NCBI GenBank assembly: GCA_025786725.1
Contig: JAHLTZ010000017.1
Span: 62,001 to 126,000, forward strand
Source of the DNA: Syncephalis fuscata
Lineage: Eukaryota; Zoopagomycota; Zoopagomycetes; Zoopagales; Piptocephalidaceae
Direction: 5' to 3'
Length of the DNA: 64,000 nt
Shown here: positions 35,804-47,262 of the stretch, one piece after another
Layout: each line of letters starts with the position of its first letter
Numbering within the stretch: position 1 is the stretch's first letter
Program-made: the position numbers and the translations under genes
The notes under the pieces: generated by a model
The model's input: only the letters and a program-made list of their open reading frames with translations
What the model was told of the DNA's origin: nothing
Databases searched by the model: none

Positions 35804-38800
35804 CTATGTAGTATTAGTTGAATGTCGAGCTGACCTACGAAGACTTTGACGTGTTGTTCTTGCAGTCGTTTGTTTGTCAGTATTGCTGGTCTTTGATACA
35901 TCATTCTTGTTACTCTCTTCATCGGCTATTGGTACTGTTAAAGATGCATCGGATGATATTATAGTTGAATAATCTTCTATTTCATCAATAGTAGTAGTAT
36001 GAAGTAAATCAAGTTGTGATGCAGATGGATCTTGTTCTGCTAAAGCATACTTTCTCTCTGTTTCTTCCTCTTCAGTCTCTGATACTGCTGCTGCTGTGCT
36101 GCTTCTGCTTCTTCTTCTTCTTCTTCTTCTTTTTTCTTCTTCTTCTTCTTGCTGTGGTTGTTGTTCTGTACTATTTTCTTTATCATCGGTATCTTCTGAA
36201 GCACTTAAATAAAGATTGGCTAAATCAAGGCCATTTGGATATTATAACTATCGATAGTAGAATCAGTGGTTCCAGATGGCTGCTTATTCCATTGTTCTAA
36301 AAGTGACGATTGAATTGTATCTAGAAATGGTGCATTTTCATGGGCTGGCCACTGACATAGCACTTCAAAGGTTTGCCACATACGCTGATAACTAGCCTCA
36401 CTAGTCATACGAGGCAGTTTAGCTGGGCCTTCACCCAAACCAGCCACAATGGATTGCATTAGCGTTAACATTGGATCTTGATCACCTATCAACCCATATA
36501 ATAAATTAATTGTTAATACCAATAAATAGTATATTTCAATAACTCGTCTTACCAATAAATACTTGAGGCCATGATTTAGCTAGATTTTCTAAGCTGGTAC
36601 AAGATTATCACCCATACACTGTTCTCTTAATAAATCATAGGCCAATACACGAGCTTGAGCCAAGTTATCTCCATTGCGCCATAAAACAGCAAGAAATCGA
36701 ACAATACGACATGCATAAGCTACCACAGATTCATCACTCAAATTCATTACTAATTCGCTTGATAATTGTGTAAATAGTTGGATAGTATATTTGCCTATTA
36801 CAATGTGCATTAGTTGCTATTCTATAAACTACGATAGCTGCAGTAATATTACCTCAGGCCATCGATGGTGCATTATCCATACAAGTAAAATGGCATTTGT
36901 TTCACGTGGTGGTATAAATCGTGGTACAAAACATATAGGTAATGCATCATCAAAGTAGAACCGACGCAACGCTTCAGTGCGTTGAGCACCGGCAATAGCT
37001 TGTAAATCGGCCGATTGGAAGAAATGTGTCTTCATCGTTTTCCAATACTGAGTCAGTGCAGTTAATACTGAATCAGGTCGATATCGCATCATTGATTGGA
37101 ATCGATTAAATTGATCATAAACATTGGCTAGATTGTTTTCCATTCTATCCAATACATCTTTAATATCTAAATGGTATTATTAGTCAAATGCCAGTTTAAT
37201 TACATAATGATATACATTACCTTGCAAGTCCTGTTTAGCATCACCCACTGGTATAGGCTCCAATGGCAACTGATTGTAGGTTCAGGTGATAATGGTACTG
37301 GATCGCATGGCACGTTTAATGGAGCGGTAACCGCCACGCTAGTTATTGATTGAATACGGCGTCGTTTATTGATCGGTGAAGTGGGTTTAATTGGTGTGGC
37401 ACGGATAGATTTAGATGAATTTAATACTACAGGTAATGGTACACGAGTTGATGCCACTTCATTCTCCTCCTCATGGTCTGCTTCTATTATATGCTCAAAT
37501 GTGGTAGGATTAACCGGTGATGGCTCCGCTCTATTCTTTGGCGAGTCAAGTTCATTAAAGCTTCTCTTTTGACGATCAAAAAAGGTGGCCGGTAATGAAT
37601 TCTAATCAATAATAGTAAATAAATGATCAATAATAAATTACGTAAAACTTACTGATGGATGACGTGATCGTAATTCACGTTTTAAATAACCAATATCCAC
37701 TTGTTGATCAGTTACTAAATCTTGTAATGCACGCTATTTAATAACCATTAGTATAAACACTTTTACATATAATATTCATTTTGCTTTACCTTTTCAATAG
37801 TTAATCGTTCTATTTCCCTTTCCAAATCCTTAGTAATATTTCTGGTCATTTGCTCGTTTGTTGAAGGCGTCCAAGCACCTAATTGACGCTCTATTTGGTT
37901 ATTACTCCTATTACTTGTTTTGCTGCTGCACGATTAGATTTTTTTCTTCTTCTAATCGATTGGCTCGTTGTTGCGCTGCCTTTAGTGCGCCTTTCGTTCT
38001 ATCTAATTGTTCATTTAACTCTTGTATGTATCCACATCTACTCGAAGTCTTTCATTTGTTTTTTTCTCTATATCCAATAACCGCGTGGTTGATTGTAATT
38101 GTTCTTGTAACTCTTGTATACATGCTAATCCCCCGTCACTACTACTTATATTTTGGCCATTAATAGACGTGGGTTGTGTTGGTGGCTGTGTTTTTTGTTG
38201 TTTTTGCTGTCGTTGTTGTCGGTGTAATTTCTCTTCAGTCTCTTCAACACGTCGTGTCCATGCTCGTATTTGTGCCTCTAATTCACGGCATCGCTTATCC
38301 CTATATATATATTTAACAAAAGTAATTATATTCACCATTTATAGCTTACCGTTCCTCTAATGTTGTCTCTAATCGCCGTACTTTGTAGATGAACCACTTG
38401 ATTCAAATGCTTCTTTATCTTTTGTATCATCCTGGTTCTGTTGGTCTTCAAGTGGCACGGCCCGTGTCTCTGCATCTACCAATTGCTCTTCTAATTTTCT
38501 CTTTTCCCTCTATGTATAAACGCGAATAAATATACAACTCATCTATAGTCTACCCTTATTACCTCTAATACGGCCACTCTGGATTCAGCCCTTTCTGCTC
38601 GTCTTCGTTCATTATCGAGATTCTGTTCTACCGTGCGTTTCTCCGTTGCTATTTGTTGCCATCGAGTTTTTCGATGTTGGGCCTCTTTCTCAAACGTTGC
38701 TGCTTTATCCATCCATTGTTTAATATGCTTTTCTTTATCAGCTTGGCAATGTTGCAAATCAGTCTCTGCTTGTTTTAAGCCTAATGTCTGCTATTAGCCA

Positions 38801-38945
38801 TTGTTTATATATAACAGCTTTGCAACTATTTACTTTGCGCGGTTTTATTATAAACCTCAATTAAATTGCTGGTTTTAATAATTTTAGACTTTAGTTTGGC
38901 CACATTAGCGTTGAACCTTTCAAGGTTCTGGTCATTATTAGCCAT
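35804..38945 (-). CDS. Coiled-coil protein of unknown function with helical C-terminal domain
   Basis: Reading from 38945, the first ~430 residues are a nearly continuous predicted coiled coil (for example QWMDKAATFEKEAQHRK, VEQNLDNERRRAERAESR, RELEAQIRAWTRRVEE). A basic, Ser/Pro-rich linker follows (INKRRRIQS). A helical globular region (36560-37150) reads LDRMENNLANVYDQFNRF, FVPRFIPPRETNAILLVWIM and FLAVLWRNGDNLAQARVLAYDLL, with repeated W-P pairs (HRWPEV, KSWPQVF). The C-terminus has a Glu/Arg-rich low-complexity run (about 36100-36160) and a basic tail (LRRSARHS). The overall plan, N-terminal coiled coil plus helical repeats, recalls ATRIP/Ddc2 or ICE1-like nuclear scaffolds, but no diagnostic motif was found, so it is left unnamed. 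At least nine introns. Confidence 0.65.
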
Positions 38946-39235
38946 AACCGTAATAAAGACTCAGATTAATAGATTCAAGAATAATAATAATAATAATAAC
39001 GTTAGAGTAGAAGGAGTCACCTTCAAGTAAATACTAGCAAATAAAAGCTAAAAACAATGTCAAATAATAACATTTAAAAGAAAAAAGCTACTTTTTCTAA
39101 TCTATCAATATGGGTGTAATTATACTATTTACCACTCCTATTTGACTTTTACTTGTTATTAATTGTTCATTCCTTTATTTCAACTTTTTGTAATAGTACT
39201 AGCTGAATCACAACGATCAAAGCTCATGAATACAC
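38946..39235. promoter_or_regulatory. 290-bp bidirectional promoter region
   Basis: This separates the divergent starts of the coiled-coil protein gene (minus) and the Swc4-like gene (plus). It includes a short (TAA)n run at about 38981-38998. No other element is recognisable. Confidence 0.5.
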
Positions 39236-41472
39236 AGGATGCACGAGATATATTAGACCTGGGAGCAACTGCCTCAGCTTCTGCTACATCTAGTATGACG
39301 GGCAGTGCAGTAGCAGCCGCGTCTACTGGCCAGCGACACCCAGGTCCTTTACCGCGAGAAAAGAAGCCAGGTTTGTTTTACTATTGCTGGAATCCTATGT
39401 TGACGCTGATACTTAATATATCCTACTACTATAGATGGTGTCAATCGCGAACTATTCAACTTGATTGGCGGATTAGCTACTCTACCAATATCTGAACAGC
39501 GTGTACGATTTAAAGAAAAACCAAATTTTGCTGCTAAACAGTCACATCTCGCTGGTAACTGTGCTATTACTAATCGATTTGTTTAATAGACTAATAAATG
39601 TTATTAATACTAGGGCCAAGAAGGGATTTACTAACAGTGCACGGGATGATGACTTGGTATTATATCACTGGGTAAATGAAGCTGATGAATCAACGGGTAA
39701 GCAGTAATAGGTAGTATTCAATAATAGCTTATATTTAATGATAGATCGATCGTTTGCTGGATTCAATAATGTTGTTGATGTTGTCGAGTATAATGATGAT
39801 GAATATGACCGTTTTTTATCGGGTAATGAAACGAAAGCATTTACATCAACAGATACTCAATTCTATTTAGATTTGGATACTGACTGGAGCAAGCCAGAGA
39901 CAGACTATCTATTTAGCCTATGTCGACAATTTGACCTTCGATTTTTGATCATTGCCGATCGGTACAATTACATAGAAGGACCGGATGCATTGCCACCTCC
40001 TGAACGTACACTAGAGGATATTAAAGAACGATACTATACAGTAGCTCGGCGTATTCTAAAAGCACGTATGTCTTCAGCCCACGGATCAGGAGTTCTACCA
40101 CAAGATTACTTGATGCTTATCTATTCGACAAAGGTAATTAAGGAGCAATTATAAGATACTATAGGCTATAATAAATAAATGGCCAAATAGAACGAGAACA
40201 AGAACGTAAACGTATACTGGATAAACTATTCCATCGTAGTATGTCTGAAATTAAGGTATTAAGGAAATGGCTATCTATCTAATAATTTACAACTAATTGC
40301 AACTTGTCTATTAGGAGGAGGAAGCGTTGGTGGCAGAAGTACGTCGAATTCAACTACAACAGCGTAAACTACAGCGTGACCATGAACATGTAATGCGTCT
40401 ATTAAACATACGTGAAGCACCAAGTGTAGGACCAGTAGGTGTCAATAATGGCCAACACAGCACTACACCCAATACTCAAGGCAATTTACAGGCCACTTCT
40501 CATGCTAATGCTAATAACCATAATAACAATACCAATCATGCTGGTCATAACAATCAGTCATATGCAACACCGGCACCTAAACACAAATCAGGTGGACAGC
40601 AACAACGATCGGCCACTAATGCAGAGACAGGTGGCGAGAGTACAAAGGTAGTTCAATTAAAAGACATTTACATTAAGATAAATTTAATTAATAATTAATT
40701 ATATGAATTATAGGCACGAAAGCGTAAATTGACAAGAAAAGATAGTAATGTATCTGGTCTGGATTGTAAGTAAATAGAATAATAGTTCAATTAAAAGTAT
40801 TTAATATTAATATATCTCGTATCTTTAGTATCACCAAATACAGCGGGTACAGATCTAGCAGCCAGTGGTACACCGCTACCAAAGAAGGAACGACTTACTG
40901 TAGGCGTATCATTACGTAGTGCACGCATTCAACCAATTCGAGCCCAAACCACCGCCAATAAAGTTATTACTTGTTTCCGAGAACTAGGTATTGGTAAGTA
41001 TTATAATAGAAGCAACATTAGTTGTAATTTATATTGATGATTGTTATTAGGTCCTCGACCAGTTATGGCTACAGAAAAAGTATGTGCTAGTTATGAACAA
41101 TTACGTCAAAGTGTTATCAAAATGCTTGAACGAAAGAAATACGCCGATCGATTGGAACAAGAACTGCGTACTTTAAATTATCGTAAAGATGAATTAAAGG
41201 GGAAACCACTGCCAGATAGTATGAATTCATCGCTATTAACAGGTGGTGGGGATGATGATGATGATGATGACCTTGGTACTGTAGCTAATAACAACGATGA
41301 AATAATATCCATGACTATGATAGCCTCTAATACACCGAAGGGACAAGGAGTAAGTGTTGATTTGTTATTAGATACATTATATTAACATATTATTAATTAA
41401 CGAATGTAGAGAAAGCGATCTATCAGTGGTGCAAGTGCTACTACTGCATCACAGAAACGTATACGTCGCTAA
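39236..41472 (+). CDS. SWC4: Swc4/DMAP1 family chromatin-complex subunit
   Basis: The N-terminus reads MNTQDARDILDLG, as in Swc4/DMAP1. It is followed by PLPREKKPDGVNRELFNLIGG and an aromatic-acidic block including ARDDDLVLYHWV. The SANT/Myb-like domain is clear: TDTQFYLDLDTDWSKPETDYLFSLC then FDLRFLIIADRY and RTLEDIKERYYTVARRIL. A His/Asn/Gly-rich low-complexity segment (40430-40640) precedes the C-terminal DMAP1-type region with RPVMATEKVCASYEQLR. The family is a shared subunit of the NuA4 histone acetyltransferase and SWR1 H2A.Z-exchange complexes. About nine introns. An Asp-rich run (41248-41270) is encoded by a GAT microsatellite. Stop TAA at 41470-41472. Confidence 0.9.
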
Positions 41473-41803
41473 TAATAAAGCGATTCATTGTATTATCTTG
41501 ATTTCGATGACTATAAGCTACAAAAATAAACAGTGCAAAAATGATCATTTATTCAACTAGATATTTTAATCATTGTCTTCTAATTGATCGATAATAATCA
41601 TATCAATAAAATAATGACAAAAGTGATAACAACAACAATAAAAACAACACGCCTTGTCTCGTCACTATAAAGCGTGTTGCCGATAATAATGATAATGGTG
41701 GTGACGAGCCTTTTCGTTTTAAAACTTACTAATACAATAACAACTGCGCGAATCTTCTTATTTTTATCGTTGATGGCTATCAGTTCATGTATCTATGCCC
41801 ATC
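41473..41803. other. Convergent 3' intergenic region
   Basis: This lies between the stops of the Swc4-like gene (plus) and the Ups2-like gene (minus). AAATAAAC at about 41524 and AATAAAA near 41607 are possible 3'-end signals for the plus strand. A short GC-richer patch at 41650-41710 (CGCCTTGTCTC, GACGAGCC) can form a weak hairpin. No gene is supported. Confidence 0.4.
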
Positions 41804-42594
41804 TTATTTAGTAGACATGGCAGAAATCGATTCATTGTTATTATTATTGTTATTAGTATTGTTATGTAGCATTGGAAGATGGGCGGTAACAGCAGCACCT
41901 TCACGCCACAATCGTTCTAATACCCATTCAAATCCACGTCGGCCAATAGCGGCATTCTCGCCAAATCGTGTTAGAGCAAAATCCTCGACACGGCCCGCCA
42001 GTCGAGATAATGTACCTAGTGCACTAATACGTGCTTCTTGTACAAATACCGTGCGTCCATTGCCTGGTGCACCACCCAGAGTAGTAGCGGGTGTATCGAC
42101 TGCTACGGCGCCATCTGTATATTCAGATGTAGCAACGCGATAGTCGCAACGCTCTTCAACGGTCATCACATCACGCATAGATAGATTCCAGGTGACCGAT
42201 GTGTGAACACGCCCAGCTGGATCGACTTGTGATAGCTCACGTGCAAATGATAAATCGCTGGCCCCTAACAAGCGTCGGAAGAGGGCAGGAATAGGCTGTT
42301 TACATGTGATAAGTCGTTCCGTGTGTAGCACACCGGTATTTGGATCAACACGGCGTTCGAGGATATCGACATGAACAACATGGGCACAGTTTGGATTGGG
42401 ATATTTAAGCCAGTTGGCAGTCGTTACTTGATCCCAGCTATAGCTGTAGTAGTAGTAGTAGTAGTAGTATAAAGAATAACAACAAAACAATAAGTATATA
42501 GACAAGTGGTACGCGTACCCTATCAACTATAGGCATACACTTATATGCACACGTATACTTACTCGTAAAGGTGGGTAGAAGAGAACAGCTTCAT
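41804..42594 (-). CDS. PRELI/MSF1-domain protein, Ups2-like mitochondrial lipid transfer protein
   Basis: Two exons. Exon 1 (42594 to about 42562) encodes MKLFSSTHLY and ends in phase 2. Exon 2 begins inside a (TAC)n-derived acceptor and restores DYSWDQVTTANWLKYPNP, the PRELI start signature. It continues VDILERRVDP, TERLITCKQPIP and NLSMRDVMTVEERCDY, and ends VEDFALTRFGENAAIGRRGFE, which resembles yeast Ups2 more than Ups1 or SLMO. These proteins carry phospholipids across the mitochondrial intermembrane space with Mdm35. The C-tail is Asn-rich. The acceptor CTACAG lies at the end of a long TAC repeat at about 42440-42470. Confidence 0.85.
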
Positions 42595-43074
42595 TTTACC
42601 AGTAGTAATATAGTAGTAGTAATAACAATAAGCAAGTTAATGCTACTAGACTAGCACTTGTATGACTTGAGAGGAAATGCTCGTTAAACACTTCAACGCT
42701 TATATATGCACTCCTTTCGGATCCCTTTAATAGATCCAATTTATAAAATACCAAAGGAAGAATAAGAATAAAGGGAATCAACAACAAATAAACACACAAT
42801 GCACGCACAACAATCGGGAAATGCACAAAGAAGATCTAGTACGAATATAGATCGACGGCTGTTTATATAGAAGTGCCTGTAAACCGGTGCTGTGTGGGTG
42901 TGTGAAGAGAAAAAGGAGAGTAATTGTTTTTCCAGTGGCCAATACAACAAAAGAGTGAAAACTAACGAAAATGGTATGAGCGATTACGGTTTTCTCCGAT
43001 ACCATTCACATGCACATGCACGCGCTCAGTATTAAAAACAAAGAACGAATAAGAAGAAAACAACAACACACGTA
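42595..43074. other. Intergenic region upstream of the Ups2-like gene
   Basis: This is promoter DNA for the minus-strand Ups2-like gene and the 3' flank of the Ndc1-like gene. It includes a TAG/TAA triplet run at about 42600-42630 and CACACA/TGTGTG patches near 42890 and 43010. Overlapping open frames of 69-76 codons here are of biased composition and have no features. Confidence 0.4.
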
Positions 43075-43279
43075 CTATACGTTAAAGTCCATAAATGGTT
43101 GTAGTTGTTGAGCAACAAGTGGTGGGAACTCATAGGCTCGCAATGTTTCATAAAAAGTAGTTGTGATTTCATAGATGCAGTTTTCAAATACTATTATCAT
43201 CATTGGCAGTGTATATAGAATGATAGATAGATAATACATAAAAAATAAAACACAAATATTATTAGTACGTCATCATTGC

Positions 43280-43312
<33 letters not shown>

Positions 43313-45455
43313 CCGTCTTTCATGACAAGAGATTGACGATGAACAATCTGGGCGTGAGATAAATCACCTCGTACAGCATCGAGTCCATGGAGCGGAGATG
43401 AGGCCTGGTGGACTTTTAAAGTCGCCATACAAGCAAGGTAGCGCTCGAGTACCCGAGGCACGTCATATTGTACGCTGCCGTAACGATCTTCATTATAAGA
43501 GGCAGCGATTAAATGCGATAATGCTAGCAGTAATAGAGTAAATATCACAATAAATATATAACATACCTTTCTATTTACCATAACTTACCTTGAGAAGCCC
43601 AAATAATACGCTCAATATCCGCGTATGGCTGTGCTGCTTGATTTGCTAGACGTGACCATACTAACTGTCGACCAGCTGACCATTGGGCAATTAACCGTTC
43701 AATGCTTGATGCTATCCATCCGCGTACACGATCAACTAGACCACTGCCTGGTGCAGATGGCAATGCATTGGCAGCATTAAGACCTGATACTTTTGTGCTT
43801 GACGATAACGGCTGCTTCTTTAATAAAACATTATTGTAAACAATTCGCTGGTTAGCAACGCCTCGTGTTGGTTTTTTCACCACTTCAATGGATGGTGGTG
43901 CTAGTGATGCTGATGTTGGCTTGGCTGTTTTATAAATGATTGTTTTATAAATAATTGTTTTATAAACAATTGTTTTATAAATTATTATTAATCATTATAA
44001 TTAATTATACTTCATTGTAATCAATATTATAAAATCATAACTATTTACCTGATTCATCTGTCAATCCACCACGAAATAGATCAAGTGTATCAAGACAGGC
44101 ATCACAGATCTGTCGCCATCCTGTAGGTCGACTTTCAACATCTGAAAATAAAGCAATTCGCCATTGTTCGTCATATCGTGTCAATCGCCAGAGCTCCAAA
44201 TAGGCCAAGCGTTGAATAAGCGGCTTCTTATTCGCACGCAATCCATCGGCGAGTGTGGCAAACGGTCTATCGCATCCCATAGAAATAGATACTGGCTAAA
44301 TACTTTATCAATATACACATCACAATTATTTTGCTGCTTATGTTTACCTCACTAAAGAACACATCGAATATTTCATTGACCGTTTCCCAGCACACGATAC
44401 ATAAAATGCCGCCCAAGGTAGACCGAATTAAAAGTGGTATATTCCAGAGATGGCCAAACCGTGAACCGCCAGCATCCACAGCGCTATTTACTGTATAAAT
44501 AAACCGTTGATAGAATATACATACAATACCACCTACCCCGACACAAATCCAATTGTAGATTGGACGACAGCATAGGTAATTGGACCAAGAAACAAGTAGA
44601 TAAACACAAATGTTCGTGTAAATCGCAAAGCGCCCTTCCATGCAACGCCTAGCATCGTTGGCATTCGGCTTTTAATTGAATGGTATCGTTTTTGCTAGTC
44701 CAAATGTCAGTAGCTTATATCTACCGCCCATCAATAGCCATCTAGTTACCTGAGTCATAGGAAATAAAATATGATCACGCTGATAAACTATATGTCCTAT
44801 ACCATAGATAATACCTAGCACAATGGCGTGCCAATAAACATAAAGAGTGCCGTCATTAACAAGATTGCGCTTGGTTATGCTAAAAGAGTTGAAGAATAGC
44901 CAAATTAGTGTTACTGGGCGTTATTACGCGTCTAGTAGCCTACCTATCGCGATATAGTATACTGGCATATTGCGATCCATTGACAGTATAGTACATTTTA
45001 GTTAGAAAGAGCGCCGAGACGCTGTAGATTGCAATGGCCGCAACAGCTCGAAACGTCAATAGCTGCGTGAGTACATGCCCTAGCTCCGAACAAGCCGGCC
45101 GTTGCACTACCGACGTGCCATTAGCATAACTTATCGTCTAATTATACGAATCGCTTACCATAGAGTGCGATCTTGCGATAAACAAGCAACGCTAGTAAAG
45201 GCAACAGCGCGAATAATGTGGCAAACCACTGACCGATCGAGAATACATTTAAGAGTAGATCTGGTATGAACAAGACGCAAAAAGTCAATATACATTACGT
45301 CGATACATACAGGCTGTAGGCATACTCAATCCATCCGTAAAAACATTTAATTGCCAAAGATAAAGATAAATAAACGTAAAGGCGGATACCCATATTCCAG
45401 CTGCTATAGTGCGATGTTGCAGTATCGCTGTACAGCGCAGTGTATAGCTGTTCAT
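43075..45455 (-). CDS. NDC1: Nucleoporin Ndc1-like transmembrane protein
   Basis: The N-terminal half has about six hydrophobic segments in short exons, starting MNSYTLRCTAILQHR followed by a helix with WVSAFTFIYLYLW. The C-terminal cytoplasmic half includes ANKKPLIQRLAYLELWRLTRYDEQWRIALFSDVESRPTGW-type sequence (44041-44280), with the conserved pattern F-D/S-D, W and a following CLDTLDLF. This is the most recognisable part of Ndc1, a membrane nucleoporin that anchors pore complexes and, in fungi, spindle pole bodies. The gene ends QLQPFMDFNV before TAG at 43075-43077. About eight introns, including one with a (TAA)n run at 43280-43305. Assignment rests on topology plus this region. Confidence 0.7.
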
Positions 45456-46812
45456 TGTGGTGCAAAGAAAAAGAAAACAAATGGCTAACTATGGCCACGC
45501 GTTATTTCTGTTTTTATTTTTGTATTAAACGACTAAATTTAATAACTTTTGCACAATTGAACTAATATTCGCTCTATTGAACATAACGATGGGTGGTGAG
45601 TGACGTCAGCCATTAAATACCTATATTTTAGATTTATTATTCAATATGCATATATCACCATTTACTTACTATTATTCCCCTTCTATTTTACACTACTATT
45701 ACTACTCTATAGTATACTAAATACACTATATTACTTGTATGTTCCAGTACACTTTGCTCATTCCTCTCATCGCAGTGTATATATACCATAGTGTCAACAC
45801 CACTCATCATGCTCTTTCCATTGTATATCTATTTTATTCTATATCATTTATGCTCGTATAGCCTTGCTCTATTCAAAACTGTTTTTTGTTATTACCTTTA
45901 TTGTTTACAAGCTTTAGCTTGGTTCTTTCACTCATTCATGCCTATATGCACACTATAACTTTAGCATTGATAATCGCACACTTTCCCTGCACATTCATTC
46001 TGTTATATATTGTCTCACTATACACTAGCTACGCACTACTTAGCTTTACTAGCACCAGTGCGATAATAGTGGCAGTAGTTGTACTCATTGCTATATAGCA
46101 TAGACTATATGCGCCATATTCCTTTCTTCTATTACTTTACTCACTACATTCTTTCTTTCTATTTCTTATTTATTACAATCTATATATACCTATAACAGTA
46201 AGTACACCCACTATATGCACGCCACGCTTGAGTCTACCTTTTTTTCTTTCATACCGTTATGCTCATTTGTTTGCTTTGTTTCTATTGTTCCAGTGAATAG
46301 TATTTCATCAGCTATAGTATACACACTATATGTATGCTAGTCATCTACACTATATGCACTCTTATTTTTGCTTATGTTTATCGCAAATACGCAGCATTGC
46401 TTTGCCAACTGCATTGCTATTGAATGACAGACTGTGCATATGTATATAATATATGCATATATTCCTTTTACTATTGAATAGTATTTATAGTCTATAGTTG
46501 TATATAGATTGCACCACGCTACTCATCTATGCTTTTGTTGCTACTCATTGGCTTATGACACAAGTAAATTATTGAATTGTGTTAATAGTATATTATGCAT
46601 AATAGTAGTAACTAAACCAGTATATTACATGCATACACTATTGCTAGCATTGTATATATAATTGTATTTATTATTGTGCGTATGCGTTTGATTATGTGTA
46701 TGGCGCAATAGTAGATGCGTGTGTATGTATTTGTAGAATGGTCACTACAATTGCTGTAAGCTTTTACACAAACTAGAAATTATGAATGAGTGCAAAAAAA
46801 TGCCTCCACTTC
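45456..46812. other. Gene-free region with a diverged repeat copy, upstream of the 5S gene
   Basis: The first 100 bases are promoter of the Ndc1-like gene. From about 45565 to 45910 the sequence is a diverged copy of the dispersed repeat (listed separately). The remainder to 46800 is AT-rich with many TATA and ATGCA-like words, including alternating TATATGCATATA near 46440-46460. No gene is supported; the 63- and 70-codon frames are repeat-derived or of low complexity. Confidence 0.5.
45565..45910 (+). repeat. Diverged partial copy of the dispersed repeat
   Basis: Bases from ATGGGTGGTGAGTGACGTCA (about 45588) through CTGTTTTTTGTTATTACC (45880-45897) align with 47680-48000 and 58240-58560, with many substitutions and indels. 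It is clearly older than the copies at 47.7, 58.2 and 63.2 kb, which are nearly identical to each other over the shared part. Confidence 0.7.
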
Positions 46813-46930
46813 AACTACGTTCATTGCGCCTAGAAAGCACCGGATCCCGTCCGATCTCCGAAGTTAAGTTAGGCCGCGCTTCTGTAGTACTGCGGTGGGG
46901 GACCACGCGGGAATGAGAAGTAATGTAGTT
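46813..46930 (+). rRNA. 5S ribosomal RNA
   Basis: The 118-nt sequence has the 5S terminal helix: AACTACGTT at the 5' end pairs with AATGTAGTT at the 3' end. It contains the conserved CGGATCCCGTC segment, TCTCCGAAGTTAAG, and TAGTACTGCGGTGGGGGACCAC, the internal control region and loop E area of eukaryotic 5S genes. It is transcribed by RNA polymerase III with TFIIIA. The RNA joins the large ribosomal subunit. Ends are set by the helix and are good to one or two bases. A single copy is present here, outside any rDNA unit, as in many fungi with dispersed 5S genes. Confidence 0.95.
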
Positions 46931-46937
46931 CAAGCTA

Positions 46938-47009
46938 TCTCTGTTAGTATAGTGGCAAGTATACCCGCCTGTCACGCGGGAGACCGGGGTTCAATTCCCC
47001 GACAGAGAG
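46938..47009 (+). tRNA. tRNA-Asp (anticodon GUC)
   Basis: A 72-nt intronless tRNA. The acceptor stem TCTCTGT pairs with ACAGAGA, with G as discriminator base. The D-arm is TTAGTATAGTGG (box A), the anticodon stem CCCGC/GCGGG holds GTC at 46971-46973, and the T-arm is CGGGG TTCAATT CCCCG (box B). All stems are fully paired. The gene starts 7 bp after the end of the 5S rRNA gene on the same strand, and a T-run follows within 3 bp. Confidence 0.97.
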
Positions 47010-47011
47010 CT

Positions 47012-47016
47012 CTTTT
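47012..47016 (+). terminator. Pol III T-run terminator after tRNA-Asp
   Basis: TTTTT lies 3 nt after the tRNA and is a standard RNA polymerase III stop. There is no run of four or more T between the 5S gene and the tRNA (spacer 46931-46937), so this may serve both genes. Confidence 0.8.
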
Positions 47017-47262
47017 TGCGCCGTAGCGCTTTACTTTTTGCATTGTAGAACGTTTTGCAAAGCTATCAGCTTTTTTTGCATTATAGTGTGTGTAAAATCA
47101 ATTTAATTAAAAATCAGTAACAATAAAAGTCTGACAGTAAATATTATTTTATTCATTTTTACACAATAGTACTGATTGAATAAGTGACATGGTATTAATG
47201 AATTAATAAATGCTAGTTCGTTTTAATAGTCCCTGAGTTAATATTAAGTCAAATAAAAAATT

